Positions 1 to 11,011 of a DNA stretch of 64,000 nt are shown piece after piece. The position numbers were made by a program, and so were the translations under genes. The notes beneath the pieces were generated by a model. That model made no database searches. It was not told where the DNA came from and saw only the letters and a list, made by a program, of their open reading frames with translations. How positions within the stretch are numbered: the first letter of the stretch is position 1; every line of letters begins with the position of its first letter. The stretch comes from Diphasiastrum complanatum (taxonomy: Eukaryota > Streptophyta > Lycopodiopsida > Lycopodiales > Lycopodiaceae), in contig CM055096.1 of the NCBI GenBank assembly GCA_029204225.1, positions 72,421,349 through 72,485,348 of the forward strand. Reading direction: 5' to 3'.

Positions 1-1354
1 CTATTTGGCTTTCATCTGTGACTTGATGTGTATATGGAGATGTGAATTTTTACCATGACAATTCCATCTTACCATGACGATTCCTTATTACCTCTGCTGT
101 GATTGGCAAGGTGTGCAGAATGCTCCTCGAACAAAGAGCTATGAGAGCCTGAGACATGTTTGCGGGAGAGTTCAGGGAGAGAACCTCCGGCATGACCTTG
201 TCATCTGTGTAAGTATTCGATAGCATGTGCTGTACTGGTTGTTATTGCATGATTTGTGACTTGCATGATTGCTGTGCAGCGGGTCAAGCTAGTTTGCATG
301 GTCAACCTTTATTTAGTTTGTCTTTTTTGTAGATAGAGGCTATGTTTTAAATGAGCTTTTGGAAAATAGGTATGATTGCTGTGAATGTCATAGTTATTCT
401 CAGATGGTCCAGTTCATGAAGCCTAACCCCTTTTAAGGTGACTTTAGTTTCTCAGTTGGTTGTGCGGGTTACCTGCTTTAGCTCAACCATCTCTGTGGAA
501 CTGAGTTGCAGTTAAGACGTACTGGGACCTCAAAGTAGATGAATACTGCAAATTGGAGCTCTGGCTAAATTGTCCTCAGATGAGTCATGATTGATTCTAT
601 CTCAAGTAGAAAAGTGGGTTGATGTGACAACTAGGAATGAAACACTTGGCAGTAGGATGCAAATGTAATTACACCTACAGTCATAACCAGCATACCCAGC
701 TACATACCATCCTCGAAATGGGGGCAGGGAAAGCGTTTCTTATATGTGGAGAAATATATATCAGGAGGCAATCATCCACAAAATCTTTCTTCTGCCACTT
801 GGGGAAAAAGAAACACTTATTTCTGTGGGAGGCCATGACACTTTTTCTTGTATGGAAAACCCAGAAGAACTTAAGAATAAACTATTCCATACAAATTAAT
901 TTAGAGGCCTTCCTACAAGGGAACACTTTCAGAATTTTCTGGTAGCTCTTCTCGGGCAATCGAGGGTTGGGTGGCCGACGAGGGATTTAGGGTAAAATGA
1001 CATACTATTCACTAAATGGAGCTAAGTCATTAATTAGGTGCTTGAGGAGTCTATATCAAATGTTGAGATAGAACAGATAAGCCCTCATTACATGTTCATT
1101 ACTTTCCCCTATTGGCAATGGAATTGTCCTTCATGTTTGGTGAAACTCCAAAAAAATAAATAAAGATGCCTCAAATTGTCTATGCAGGTGGCATATTGGT
1201 TGACTGCTCTTTGTGGGCTAGAGTTTGATTCCAATTTTCCATCTTGCACAAGGACGAACATAAAAAAAAGAAGTCAAAAGAGATTGCAAAAATCCATATG
1301 CTGAAGAAGCAGTAGGAATTTGTCTATGTTGGAGGAGATACCCAAAAATGGTAG
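1..1354. other. unassigned sequence left of element A
   Basis: I find no conserved protein motif, RNA gene or repeat boundary here. The longest open frame (637-945, plus) has no family signature and ordinary AT-rich intergenic composition, so I do not call it a gene. It could be intergenic DNA or an intron. Confidence 0.5.
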
Positions 1355-1542
1355 TGTTGTGGGGCTATTTCCTACCCTATCCTCAACCCTAGATCCAAGC
1401 ATACAAGCATCAAGGAGACGAGGTTAGATGTCACGTGGAGGTTCGATCCCATGAGAGCGAAGCATAGATCAAATTCCATGATCTAAAATCAACACTAAGA
1501 TCCATTAACACTAGCATTAACCCTACAACCATTAACACTAAA
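1355..1542 (-). repeat. element A left LTR, conserved part
   Basis: It matches 17663-17844 closely, apart from an 18-bp insertion near its start. It begins TGTTGTGG, the LTR edge in plus orientation. The LTR probably continues right towards 2043, but the right copy is truncated so the inner edge cannot be set by comparison. Confidence 0.7.
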
Positions 1543-2048
1543 TCCACAAAGATGATAGCTTACCCTTCTCTCTTTCCTTTTCTCTCTCACAAAAAGCATA
1601 AGAATTAGCAAATCCAACAACAATCAAACCCAACAATTAGCAACCACAAGAAACATGAGAGATGGAGGAAAAGAGATAGAGAGCAAGGACCTTCCACATC
1701 CACTTCATAAGAGGGCCAACTTGCTTGTAGTGAAATGAAAATGAAACATGTTTTACAAACTCGAGTTTGCACCTATTTATAGTAGCTAATTCGAACCTGG
1801 AGGAACTCAATTCAAAAATTGGAGGGAACCAATTTGAATTTGAATTTTAAACCAATTTTGGTGGGAACCCCTATTTTATTCACTAACTTGACATTTAGGC
1901 CTTGCGACATTAAAAGTCCCGCAAAAAGGCCTAAAGTCCTTTGATTAACTTTTCTATTCATCAAATCTCAATGTGATGATCGGGTTGGACTTACACACGC
2001 AGGGTGCCAAATCCCTCTCACTTATTAACTAGGGTTAGGGTTGCATTG

Positions 2049-2231
2049 TGTCACAAGCCAGGCTCTCCAAGCTCGTGAATCCTAGAAGCCGGTGTGTAGA
2101 ATGAACCTCCCAACCATAGGCACCCCCCTCCATGTCCTCCTTGGTCACCGGCCCTTGCCAATACTTGGCCTCAGGCCCTTTGGTAACCGGCCGTGCCGAG
2201 GTCGTGATAGAGTCGTAACTGGACTCTAACG
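2049..2231 (-). repeat. element B left (3') LTR, internally deleted
   Basis: It aligns to both ends of the split right LTR (6901-6990 and about 12548-12645) but lacks the roughly 290 bp between them. The last base before the purine tract is G where the right copy has A, so the terminal CA has decayed to CG. Confidence 0.75.
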
Positions 2232-2252
2232 ATCCTTCCCTCCTCTGGCAAG

Positions 2253-2741
2253 TCATCGGTCCTCGATGACAAACTCTGGGTAAGACTTCTGCAACGCCTG
2301 TTGCGTCTCCCAGGTAACATCTGACAACGGATGCCCTTTCCAGGTTACTAGATACTCTTGAAGGAGACGATTCCGCAATCGTTGCTCCCTTCGATCTAGG
2401 ATTCTGTTTGGCCCATAACCTGTGGTGTCTTTCTCCTCAAGAGACACTAGACCTTCCACCAGGCTATCGCCATCGTGCAAACATCTCTTTAGTTTGCTAA
2501 CATGGAATACTGGATGCACCTTGCATTCCACAGGTAGCTGTAGCTTATAAGCTACTTGGCTCACCTTCTTAATAATCAACCATGGTCCACAAGACCCAGG
2601 AGATAACTTGGCGCACTTTCCTGTGCGTAGCACCTTCGACTTCGAAGGGACTAGTAAATACACCCAATCTCCATTCTCAAATTCCCGATAGCTACGGTTC
2701 TCACGAGCATAACTATCTGCCCTAGCTACAGCTTTGGACAA
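2253..2741 (-). CDS. element B integrase C-terminus with chromodomain
   Basis: 162 residues. The first half is the integrase C-terminal fold with the motif GPWLIIKKVSQVAYKLQLP followed by VHPVFHVSKLK, the usual chromovirus signature. From about residue 112 comes a chromodomain: NRILDRREQRLRNRLL, then EYLVTWKGHP and VTWE. In the family this module tethers the integration complex to histone marks. The frame overlaps the integrase core ORF by 16 bases in another frame, so a frameshift separates them. It ends 20 bases from the LTR. Confidence 0.88.
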   Translation of the reverse strand: MSKAVARADSYARENRSYREFENGDWVYLLVPSKSKVLRTGKCAKLSPGSCGPWLIIKKVSQVAYKLQLPVECKVHPVFHVSKLKRCLHDGDSLVEGLVSLEEKDTTGYGPNRILDRREQRLRNRLLQEYLVTWKGHPLSDVTWETQQALQKSYPEFVIEDR

Positions 2742-3529
2742 GTTATCTCGCCCAATTGTTGAGCCAAAAACTCTACAGCACTAGGTACCCTATGCGGAAT
2801 CCCTATGATTGCAGGACTCAGTGGCCTGAAACCATAATTGAGCTCAAATGGACTCAATCCAGTGGACGCATGTCTCTTATCATTGTACGCGAACTCCAAT
2901 AGCGGTAAATGCTTTACCCAGTCTGTTTGCGTACTACTAACATATGCCCTAAGCATATCTTCCAAGATTTGATTCACTCGCTCTGTCTGACCATCCGTCT
3001 GAGGATGCTCAGAGCTACTCATCCGCAACTGTGTTCCCAGCTTGGCGAACACCTCAATCCAAAAATTTCCCGAAAACTTGGGATCCCTGTCAGAAACTAT
3101 GGACTTCGGAAGACCATGTAACCTGACAATATTCTGAATAAACAACTCAACCACTTGCGGAGCTATGACCTTCTTGGTCGTTGTGATGAAATGAGCCATC
3201 CTGGAAAACCTGTCTACCACTACCATAACGGAATTGAATCCATTCTGGGTCTTGGGTAGCCCAACAATAAAATCCATAGAGATGCTTTCCCACCTTCTTG
3301 TAGGTATCTCAAGTGGATGTAGCAAGCCCGGAGGACTTACTCTCTCGGCCTTGTTCACCTGACAAGCCGTGCAACGCTGGACGTACTCTCTTACATGCCG
3401 CTGCAATCGTGGCCAGAAATAATGCCTTCTCAAAAGCTCACTAGTCTTATCAATACCAGGGTGCCCTGCGCAGGGACTAACATGGCATTCATGAAGTATC
3501 TTACGATGAAGATCCTTCACGTCTAGCAC
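2726..3529 (-). CDS. element B integrase core
   Basis: 267 residues. An H2C2 zinc finger is at the N-terminus (HECHVSPCAGHPGIDKT, then CTACQVNKA). The DDE catalytic core follows: D in SMDFIVGLP, D in VSDRDPKF and E in SEHPQTDGQTERVNQILED. All three catalytic residues are present. It would join cDNA to host DNA. The last residues run out of frame just before the C-terminal domain. Confidence 0.9.
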   Translation of the reverse strand: MLDVKDLHRKILHECHVSPCAGHPGIDKTSELLRRHYFWPRLQRHVREYVQRCTACQVNKAERVSPPGLLHPLEIPTRRWESISMDFIVGLPKTQNGFNSVMVVVDRFSRMAHFITTTKKVIAPQVVELFIQNIVRLHGLPKSIVSDRDPKFSGNFWIEVFAKLGTQLRMSSSEHPQTDGQTERVNQILEDMLRAYVSSTQTDWVKHLPLLEFAYNDKRHASTGLSPFELNYGFRPLSPAIIGIPHRVPSAVEFLAQQLGEITCPKL

Positions 3530-3857
3530 AAATACTTTTCTATTTTCTCAACTACATACCTTCCTTCACGGTGTATGTCAAATAAGTACTGGCATGTTCC
3601 TCTACGGAAGTGACAGGCGAGGCTGACTCTTCTGCTTGGTCGACTAACTTGCATGCATAGGCTACACACACCGACAATGTGGGTCCTTTTGTTGAGCCCT
3701 CTTGATCTCCTCCATGAGATCACTGTCAACCACAGGCAAGGCTCATCTGATGCAGTACCAACGATAGTGCATCAGCGACCACATTTTCCTTCCCTCCTTG
3801 GAAGCGAATTTCCAAATGAAATTCCTGCATCAGCTCGGCCCACCGAGCTTGGCGGCC

Positions 3858-4526
3858 TTACAAATCTGGCTGAATGCAAAATACTTTAAAGTATAATGAT
3901 CTGTGTACACATAAAACTCGGCGCCATATAAATAATGTCTCCACATCTTGAGCGCATGTACTCGCATACAGCTCTTGCTCCTGTGCGGGTATACCATCTT
4001 GGCTCAACACTGCACCTACGGCAATGCCACTTGCATCCGTCTCTAGGTCAAACGGTTTCTGGGTATCAACAAACTTGAGAATTGGAGCCGTGGCCAGCGC
4101 CTCCATCAAGTTCTCAAACCTGTGCTGAGCTTCAGCAACCCACCGATCTACAGTGCTGTTTTTTTGTAACTGGTCCATCAAAGGAGCAGCTACCTTGGAA
4201 TAGTTCCTAGCGAACTGCCGGTAGAACTTGCAAAAACTTAAGAAAGATTGTAATTGGCGTATATCGGCAGGCCTCGGCCACTTCTTAACCACAGCCACCT
4301 TGGCTGGGTCAACCGAAATACCCTCAACTGTCACTACGTGACCCAAATACTCAACACGAGTCTTACACAACTTTGCCTTCTGAGCATTGGCATACAAGAC
4401 AGAAACTTGTAACTTGCCCAATACGGTCTTGAGATGAACCTCATGCTCCTCGACCGCTTTACTAAAATCCAATATATCGTCAATAAAAATTGACGACAAA
4501 CTTGCCCATATAGTCTTGCAAGACAT
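3858..4526 (-). CDS. element B reverse transcriptase C-half and RNase H start
   Basis: 222 residues. The RT active site appears as SIFIDDILDFSK (the YxDD box with F and I before DD). It is followed by the connection region (EYLGHVVT, WPRPADIRQLQSFL) and the RNase H start FDLETDASGIAVGAVLSQDG, with its first catalytic D. The remainder of RNase H, to about 3530, is in broken frames. Confidence 0.85.
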   Translation of the reverse strand: MSCKTIWASLSSIFIDDILDFSKAVEEHEVHLKTVLGKLQVSVLYANAQKAKLCKTRVEYLGHVVTVEGISVDPAKVAVVKKWPRPADIRQLQSFLSFCKFYRQFARNYSKVAAPLMDQLQKNSTVDRWVAEAQHRFENLMEALATAPILKFVDTQKPFDLETDASGIAVGAVLSQDGIPAQEQELYASTCAQDVETLFIWRRVLCVHRSLYFKVFCIQPDL

Positions 4527-4538
4527 CGTTCATGAGCA

Positions 4539-4787
4539 TCATGAACGTGGCTGGGCATTGGTTAACCCAAATGGCATAACCAAAAACTCAAAATGACCGA
4601 AACGGGTTTGGAAGGCCGTCTTCTGGACGTCTTCATCTCGAATCCGTATTTGATGGTATCCACTTTTGAGATCTATCTTACTGAAAATGGTTGCACCTTG
4701 CAACGCATCCAGTAGATCATCAATCCTGGGCATCGGATACCTGTGCTTTACAGTGATCTTATTCAATCCCCTGTAATCTACACACAT
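4539..4787 (-). CDS. element B reverse transcriptase N-half
   Basis: 82 residues with the RT fingers and palm: [20 protein letters not shown], then [15 protein letters not shown] with the first catalytic D, and [16 protein letters not shown]. It is separated from the YxDD-containing half by a frameshift near 4530. Further upstream, 4810-5106 still shows the RT N-edge (PSRNVDHRIELVP, CRPPYRM). Confidence 0.88.
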   Translation of the reverse strand: MCVDYRGLNKITVKHRYPMPRIDDLLDALQGATIFSKIDLKSGYHQIRIRDEDVQKTAFQTRFGHFEFLVMPFGLTNAQPRS

Positions 4788-5409
4788 CCGGAAACTACCA
4801 TCCTTTTTCTTAACAAGTAAAATATTGTGAATAACTCGGACAGAAGTACCCCAGCTTGAGATACTCCTCCAACATCTTTCTGACTTCCTCTTCTTCTTTT
4901 AGGCACATCCTATAAGGAGGCCTACATACCGGACTTGCCCTTGGAACGAGCTCAATACGATGATCAACGTTCCGACTAGGCGGCAATCCCTCTGGCATAT
5001 TACTAATTAGCACGCAATTTAAACTGCGTGCGGATGGACTTCTCCAACTCACTTGCTGGGTCACATCTAGGCTGTAATGCAAATGCATGTGCACTAGGGG
5101 ATGCAAAAGTAAATGAAGCTTCTTGTGGTTTATTAGTGAGTGTGCTTATCTGATTATTACCAACATAAGAATCAAAACTGGAATCAACATTCACATAACA
5201 CAACCACAAATACTGAATCTCCATTCTCTTTATATTTGCATATAGGTAACAAGAGGACCCTCAATAGATGGTCTCCCCCCCTTTTAAAACATGAGACAAA
5301 CCCTCATGTCCAAACTTTATACATGCAAAAGAAAGAAAAACTATACAGGCTGCCTACTCATCGTCGCTTACTAATAAGTCTTCATGTCCGTGCGGCGAGG
5401 ACAATCATT

Positions 5410-6095
5410 GACAAGATGCTTGCCAAGATAGAAAAAGCATAATCCGTCTTTCTTGGCCTTGTCCTTTTGTTCTGGACTGAGAGGAGACTTGTTGTAAGCC
5501 TGATGAGCCAAAGGAGATGCCTCTATGCACTTCAAAGTCTGCTGCATCTGGATAGGATCCTTTTGCGAAAAGCCTTTCTGACCAGCTTGGCCAGACTTTC
5601 GCGAACCCTTCCTCTCAGGCTAGCTTGGCGCTCCAGATTCAGCCTTGGTGCACACATCACCTTCAAAGTTGAGAGCTGTAGCAACTGCCTCTTTTAAGGT
5701 CTCACACCCTTGATTAAGCACTGAAGGCCTCAACTCTTCGCGAAGGCCAAAAATAAACTTGTGGACTATGATCCACTCAGGAATCTCTTCTGGAATCTTG
5801 ATAAGCGTCTCACGATACTTATCAGCATATTCCTGCACCATGTACTGCCTTTGACGATGCAAAAGCCAAGCATCTGTCGCACGCACATGCTCATGTGGAG
5901 GAATAAACTGAGCTCTGAAAGCTCGCTTAAACTCTCCATACTATCCATGCGAGCTTGCATAGAAGAGGAAACATCAGTAGATGAACTAGCAGCCATTATA
6001 GGCGGGTTTCGGTCAGGGCTAAGCACAGGGGTGGGTGGTGGTGATGGAAGAGCAACGGGTGGACTGAGCGGAATATCAACTCTATCATCTTCCAT
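5410..6095 (-). pseudogene. element B gag remnant with degenerate zinc knuckle
   Basis: The N-terminus is a proline-rich segment (5766-6095). A retrotransposon gag core with RQYMVQEYADKYRETLIKIP and FIFGLREELRPSVL follows (5620-5886, another frame). Beyond a stop, near 5420-5450, a zinc knuckle reads CFYLGKHLVNDC, where the second cysteine is L and the spacing to histidine is altered. Gag would form the particle and bind RNA. Protease is not clearly readable between here and RT. Confidence 0.7.
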
Positions 6096-6884
6096 GATGA
6101 AACAAAAAACAGAGACAACACGGAATCAAGCTAGAAATTGCACTTATTGAAACACAGTCAGGAAAAAGGAAATGTTCAGCTTATTGACAATTTAGAACTG
6201 AAAGAGACAAAAGGCAACTGGAAAGTAATAAAACTCTGGGAAAAACACAAAGCCAAGGACAGGTAGTACTTCCCTTGCGTCCTATGCTGGTACAAAAGTC
6301 GATAAAGAATTTTTTTTTGGGCACCAAATTGGCTTGAAAGTCGAAAAAAACAGGAAAGAAAGCGGGCTGTTTGACGTCGAATTTCTTCCAAACGGCAACA
6401 GCTTTTCACGAACGGTCAATTGGCAGTAGGTCGCCCTCCTACTAGGCCCAATCTGAAACCTTAACAGCAGAAATCGGAGATGGAGAAGTTATGTCCAATC
6501 CAAATATGTGACCTGTTTTACTTTTTAGTGAAACAGAAGCAAATCTGCTCCAAAACTGGCGTATGATGGCTCTATAGGATCACTATGGATAGTAGGAACA
6601 TGCTCCCAAAATCTGATCAGGATCTGAGAAGGTTCCGGAAAGTTATGAGCAAAAATCCTTTTGAAAAAATGCGCTGGAGCTGTAGGAACAAATTATGCCC
6701 AATTTTCCTTGCTAGAAATCGTTGAAACAACTCTGAAAAGATGTGTAGATAGGCGCAAGAGGCCCACCTTTCTTCTCCAATCTATCTCCCACGTTTTCTC
6801 CCTAAAAAATCCTTCAAACACAAGCAAAATCTGACAATTTCTACACTTTCTCTCTCTAGAATGACGTTTTCTCTCTCTAGGACG

Positions 6885-6899
6885 AGGCTTTGATACCAA
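6885..6899 (-). promoter_or_regulatory. element B primer binding site (tRNA-Met type)
   Basis: On the minus strand it reads TTGGTATCAAAGCC, one base off the common TGGTATCAGAGC complement of initiator tRNA-Met, abutting the LTR. Confidence 0.75.
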
Positions 6900-6900
6900 T

Positions 6901-6995
6901 TGTCACAAGCTAGTCTCTCCAAGCTCGTGAATCCTAGAAGCCGGTGTGTAGAATGAACCTCCCAACCACAGGCACCCCCTCCTTGAGTCCTTCTA
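6901..6995 (-). repeat. element B right LTR, part 1
   Basis: Starts TGTCACAAGC directly beside the primer site and runs up to the TSD TTCTA (6991-6995) of the inserted element C. It resumes at 12262. Confidence 0.8.
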
Positions 6996-7353
6996 TGTAA
7001 TAGATCCTAACACCACAGTAGGGCAAACACTAACTGATCCACCCAACCTTGCCTACTCCCTAATATAGAGTAAGCCCCTCCTAGCCCAATGTGAGGACTG
7101 GTAGCATGCAACTGCCTAGTGTCGACCACGTGTCACTGACGTGGCCGACTGCACGTCGGGACCCAACTGGGGGCCCTATCCTGCTGACAGGGTCCCTAGG
7201 CTGTGTTAGGCCTGCCATGGCTATGGACCGTGCTGGGGCACACTACTCACACTGTCTTGCTCTATTGGTCATGTACGCTGGACACGACCCTGACTGTGGT
7301 ATCTGACCTATCTGTGTTCCCTAGGGTTCGGCACTGGTTACGAGCTCGTAACA
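6996..7353 (-). repeat. element C left (3') LTR
   Basis: 358 bp, TGTAATAG to GTAACA in plus orientation. Compared with the right LTR I count about 12 substitutions plus one 10-bp indel, roughly 3.4 percent divergence. A TATA-like CTATATTA (minus strand, about 7060-7067) may be the LTR promoter. Confidence 0.92.
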
Positions 7354-7366
7354 CTCCCTCCCCCTT
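7354..7366 (-). promoter_or_regulatory. element C polypurine tract
   Basis: The minus strand is AAGGGGGAGGGAG, abutting the 3' LTR, where plus-strand DNA synthesis would start. Confidence 0.8.
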
Positions 7367-8168
7367 AAGAACCGTCTTGGTCCTCTAAGACAAAGTCTGG
7401 AAAAATCTTGCGAAGGACGCTGCCTCTTTCCCAAGTGGCATTCTCAACAGGCTGATCATTCCACTTAACCAAATATTCTCGGTATAGAGTATGACGAGTC
7501 TGCGTCTCTCTACTATCAAGAATCTCCTCTGGTTCATGTGGAGGTTGTTGAGGATCCAATGGGAGAACTAGAACACTGTCCCCTACCAGATTGTTTGATC
7601 TGGTTAAGGCTTTTCGTAACTGACTTACATGAAAGACTGGAAAAACCTTACTGCTGTGTGGGAGTTCTAGTTCATAGGTGACCTCACCTAGTCTCCTACT
7701 GATGGTAAAGGGACCACAATACCTTGGAGACAACTTAGCACACACTCCTGATTTGAGGGTTTTAGAGTCAACTGGGACTCTCAAGTAGACTTTCTCACTA
7801 GTGGAGAACTGCACATCCCGTCTGTGTGGATCTGCATAATGCCTGGCTCGATCTTGGGACTGCCTAATGCTACGCTTAGCATGTTCTATCATCTGGTTTA
7901 GGTCCTCTAAAAAGTTTCTGGCTGCTTCAACTTTTTCTTGTTTAAACCCTACAACTGTGGGTGAGCGTGGCTGAAAATCGTACATCAGCATAAATGGGCT
8001 GTATCCCGTAGCTGAATGTTCGGTACTGTCGTAAGCAAACTCTAATATCGAGAGATACTCCTCCCAATTAGTCTGCTTCTTGCTGACGTATGCACGAAGC
8101 ATATCCTCCAGCACCTGATTTACCCTCTCTGTTTGACCGTCCATCTGTGGATGGTCGGTGGTACTCAT
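7365..8168 (-). CDS. element C integrase C-half with chromodomain
   Basis: 267 residues. It starts at the integrase E region (HPQMDGQTERVNQVLEDML) and continues with the C-terminal fold (YCGPFTISRRLGEVTYELEL, FPVFHVSQLRKAL). It ends in a chromodomain: EEILDSRETQTRHTL, REYLVKWNDQPVENATWE. The stop falls at the polypurine tract. The N-half of integrase is in another frame overlapping by 4 bases. Confidence 0.92.
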   Translation of the reverse strand: MSTTDHPQMDGQTERVNQVLEDMLRAYVSKKQTNWEEYLSILEFAYDSTEHSATGYSPFMLMYDFQPRSPTVVGFKQEKVEAARNFLEDLNQMIEHAKRSIRQSQDRARHYADPHRRDVQFSTSEKVYLRVPVDSKTLKSGVCAKLSPRYCGPFTISRRLGEVTYELELPHSSKVFPVFHVSQLRKALTRSNNLVGDSVLVLPLDPQQPPHEPEEILDSRETQTRHTLYREYLVKWNDQPVENATWERGSVLRKIFPDFVLEDQDGS

Positions 8169-8761
8169 ATTAAGTTTAGTATGGAGATGATGGAATACTG
8201 CCCTCCAAAAATTTCCAGAAACTTACTGTCCCGGTCCCTGACTATGCCGGAAGGTAAACCGTACAATTTAAATAGCCCGTCTACAAACAACCTCGCTAAC
8301 TCTGGAGCTCTAATGGTTGTTTTGGTCGGAATGAAATGAGCCATTTTGGTTAGATGGTCAACTGTGACCCATATAGCGTCATTACCCTTTTGGGTTTTAG
8401 GCAGGCCTACTATAAAATTCATGGAGATACTCTCCCATTTACCAGCTGGTATTTCTAAGGGATGCAACAACCCTCCTGCCTTTAAACGCTTTGCTTTGTT
8501 TACTTGACATTTCTGGCAACTGGTTACATACTGGTGGACATCCCTTTTCATACTGGGCCAGAAAAATTGCCTACGAAGAAGCTCATAGGTCTTTTGTATG
8601 CCTGGGTGTCCCGCACTAGGATTGTCATGACATTCATATAGGACCTGCTGCCTATAATCCTCTGAATTGGGGACACATACTCTATCTCTATAGAGCAAGT
8701 ACTCATCCTGAATGGAATACTGTTTCCATTTGAATCCTTGAGTCAACTGACCCTCAACCAC
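8165..8761 (-). CDS. element C integrase N-half
   Basis: 198 residues with the H2C2 finger ([29 protein letters not shown]) and the core: [12 protein letters not shown] where the usual SMDF has become SMNF, so the first catalytic D reads N, and VRDRDSKF with the second D. It ends in a frameshift before the E region. Confidence 0.88.
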   Translation of the reverse strand: MVEGQLTQGFKWKQYSIQDEYLLYRDRVCVPNSEDYRQQVLYECHDNPSAGHPGIQKTYELLRRQFFWPSMKRDVHQYVTSCQKCQVNKAKRLKAGGLLHPLEIPAGKWESISMNFIVGLPKTQKGNDAIWVTVDHLTKMAHFIPTKTTIRAPELARLFVDGLFKLYGLPSGIVRDRDSKFLEIFGGQYSIISILNLI

Positions 8762-9231
8762 TGGGGTTTGCTTGGGTAATACAGGCTCAGAATCCTCAAC
8801 GTCATCAGACGACGTATACTCGGACTCATCATCATCCTCAACGGAAGCTGCCGTATTCTTGGATGGACTGGCACCAGCCCCGAGAACTGGTTCTGGAGTC
8901 TGTAACTGTCTGCTCGAGGCATAGGGTATTTATTCTTAATTGTGACTTTATTGAGGGCTCTGTAATCTACGCAAAGACGCATAGACCCCTCTTTCTTTTT
9001 CACCAATAGGACTGGTGAGGCCCATGGTGAACTACTGGTCTGAATTTGGCCTTTCCCAAGATAATCTGTTAACTGCCTAGTTATTTCTTCATCCTCTGTT
9101 CGGCTGACCCGATACGGAGGTTTAGAAACAGGTGCTGTACCTGGTACTAGGTTTATTACATGATCTACCTCTCTGCTAGGTGGTAAACCATGTGGCAAAT
9201 CTTCAGGAAAAACATCTTTAAATTTAGACAA
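8743..9231 (-). pseudogene. element C reverse transcriptase, core deleted
   Basis: 162 residues. The N-edge is good RT sequence: [56 protein letters not shown]. It then jumps near 8918 into the linker that normally precedes integrase. The YxDD active site and all of RNase H are absent. In an intact relative this gap would hold about 1.2-1.5 kb. Confidence 0.85.
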
Positions 9232-9334
9232 TGAAGTTTCTAATTTACTGATTTTCTGCTGAATAGAACTGGAATAGAAACTTCAGGAATAAATTGAAAG
9301 TCACATAAGAATACCTGATGGTCTTCGTCTCCGA

Positions 9335-10173
9335 TTAGCTGACAGAGCTCTGAACTGCAGACCACAGGACTGTTGGGAACATCATGCTCCCCATGCAACT
9401 GGATCTCTCGGCCTTTATGCTGAAAGCTGAGGGTGTTCTCCTGATAGTTTTGTGGAGGGAAGGTCCTAAACAGTAGAGCCAATCTCTCCCGAGAACAATG
9501 TCTGTACGATCCAGGTGCATTATCTGAAAGTTTATTTCATCTTGGTACCCCTGAATACCAAGATTCAAGTTACTTATCATAGTTTCCCATATTTTTTTAT
9601 CTTCACCCTTAGCTAATGAAACTATGTACCTATGCTGACTAGGTACTTCTGGTAGTTTAAGCTTTTTAACCAGGGTGTAGTTGATGAAATTATGGGTTTC
9701 CCCATCATCAACCATAACCCTTACTGACTGGTTACCAACTTTCCCATGCATACGTACTAGGTCATGCAGCCCAAAGCTGAAGGGTCTCGCTAGCATTGCA
9801 GAGGTCAGCTGGCAACAATGTTCATGATCTTCATGATACACTTTGATCTCGGAAGCTGCCGAGTCACTGGGGAAACATACAGTCTGAACAAGATGAACTT
9901 GTTTCTTATTTTTCTTATCTTTTTTAGTGAAAGGCCCTTGGGACACTGTCTGACTGTGTGTCCCTTGCCCATTCACACAAAGCACAAACGTTCTTGTTTG
10001 GCTTTCTCAAAATCATCTAGTTTTAAGGGCTGTATGAGTGAAGGGCGTTTCTGAGGAGCTTCACTTTTAAATTTATCTTGATTCTTTCTTTTTAAAAATT
10101 TCTTTTTAAATTGAAAGTCTTTCTGAGGAGGCTGCTCAGAAAGTGGCTGTTGTCTCGCCCTCTTCCTACCCAC
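9335..10173 (-). CDS. element C gag zinc knuckle and aspartic protease
   Basis: Two overlapping frames. 9973-10173 is lysine-rich and ends at the knuckle CFVCGQGTHSQTVSQ, where the final C is S. 9335-9985 continues into a retropepsin: the active-site motif reads VMVDDGETHNFI in place of the usual D-S/T-G-A-T-H, so the catalytic D and G remain but the middle residue is D. The flap-side IVLGRDWLYCLGPS follows. The protease would cut the polyprotein. Confidence 0.8.
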
Positions 10174-10290
10174 TGAATCATCATAGATTTGAGCATATCT
10201 GAGAGCTTGCTCAGGGGTAGTGGGCGAGTTTCTCTGGACCTCTACTTTATATTCATCTTTGAGGCCACGGACAAATTCCCTGATTTTCTG

Positions 10291-10830
10291 CTAATCATTC
10301 ATATTTTTAATCTTTAAAATCGCTTCCCGATACTGCGAGATATATTGGATAAGGGACTTGTCCATTACTGTTCTTTCCCAGGCTTCCCAGGCTCTATCAA
10401 GTTCATTTTCAGGTAGGAATTCTCTTAGGAAGGCTTCTTCAAAAGCTTTCCATGACCGAGGAGTCTGCCCAGTCTCTTGGAGATTTAACCACCACTTATA
10501 GGCCATAGGCCCTAAGGAAAGACTGGCCTCAATAGCTTGCAAATGGTCAGGGGTCTGTTTGAGAGCATGAATGTTCTTCCATTTGCTGAGGAAGGTTTGT
10601 AAAATGTCTGCATTTCTATCCTTCTCTTCCCCATTAAAAGTAGGAGGCTTTAAATCTTTAAAAACACTGGGGTGAGTCCGTAAAGTCTCACCCGAAACTG
10701 ATGGAAGTGGAGAAGGGGATAACTGAGAAGTGGAGGGAAGGCTTCCTTTCGCGGAACTCAAAATCAAGCTTTTGAGTTCAGCGAACGAGTCGTCCACACT
10801 GGACTCGAAATTGGCTAATGCCAACATCAT
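10291..10830 (-). CDS. element C gag core
   Basis: 179 residues of retrotransposon gag: KPPTFNGEEKDRNADILQTF, AYKWWLNLQETG, SWKAFEEAFLREFLPENE, LIQYISQYREAILKIKN. The stop at 10288-10290 is followed in the same frame by gag-like sequence (FVRGLKDEYKVEVQRNSP), so it is probably a nonsense mutation. Confidence 0.88.
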   Translation of the reverse strand: MMLALANFESSVDDSFAELKSLILSSAKGSLPSTSQLSPSPLPSVSGETLRTHPSVFKDLKPPTFNGEEKDRNADILQTFLSKWKNIHALKQTPDHLQAIEASLSLGPMAYKWWLNLQETGQTPRSWKAFEEAFLREFLPENELDRAWEAWERTVMDKSLIQYISQYREAILKIKNMND

Positions 10831-11011
10831 CCCCTTCTGTTACCAACTGGAGAAACTGCTCCTTGGTAACCAGTTCGTCGAGTTCTTCGGCGAACTGTTC
10901 CTGTTCTTCCAATTCCATGGGTTCGTTCCCTTTACTGTAAGCCAAGGCTTCTGTTTCAAGTTCGTCGAAGCCTCTCTCCGGGGGTTGATCAGGTCCCTGA
11001 GGAGTGGTCAT
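10778..11011 (-). CDS. element C gag N-terminus
   Basis: 77 residues starting MTTPQGPDQPPERGFDELE, very acidic, probably the true gag start about 0.9 kb inside the primer site. It overlaps the gag core in a different frame, implying a frameshift near 10800. I recognise no domain in it. Confidence 0.55.
   Translation of the reverse strand: MTTPQGPDQPPERGFDELETEALAYSKGNEPMELEEQEQFAEELDELVTKEQFLQLVTEGDDVGISQFRVQCGRLVR

Noticed and set aside
637-945. 102-residue plus-strand open frame
   Set aside because: No domain, no codon signal, surrounded by non-coding DNA; chance ORF.
2028-2040. Telomere-like TTAGGG pair
   Set aside because: Only about two units in ordinary sequence; too short for an interstitial telomere repeat.
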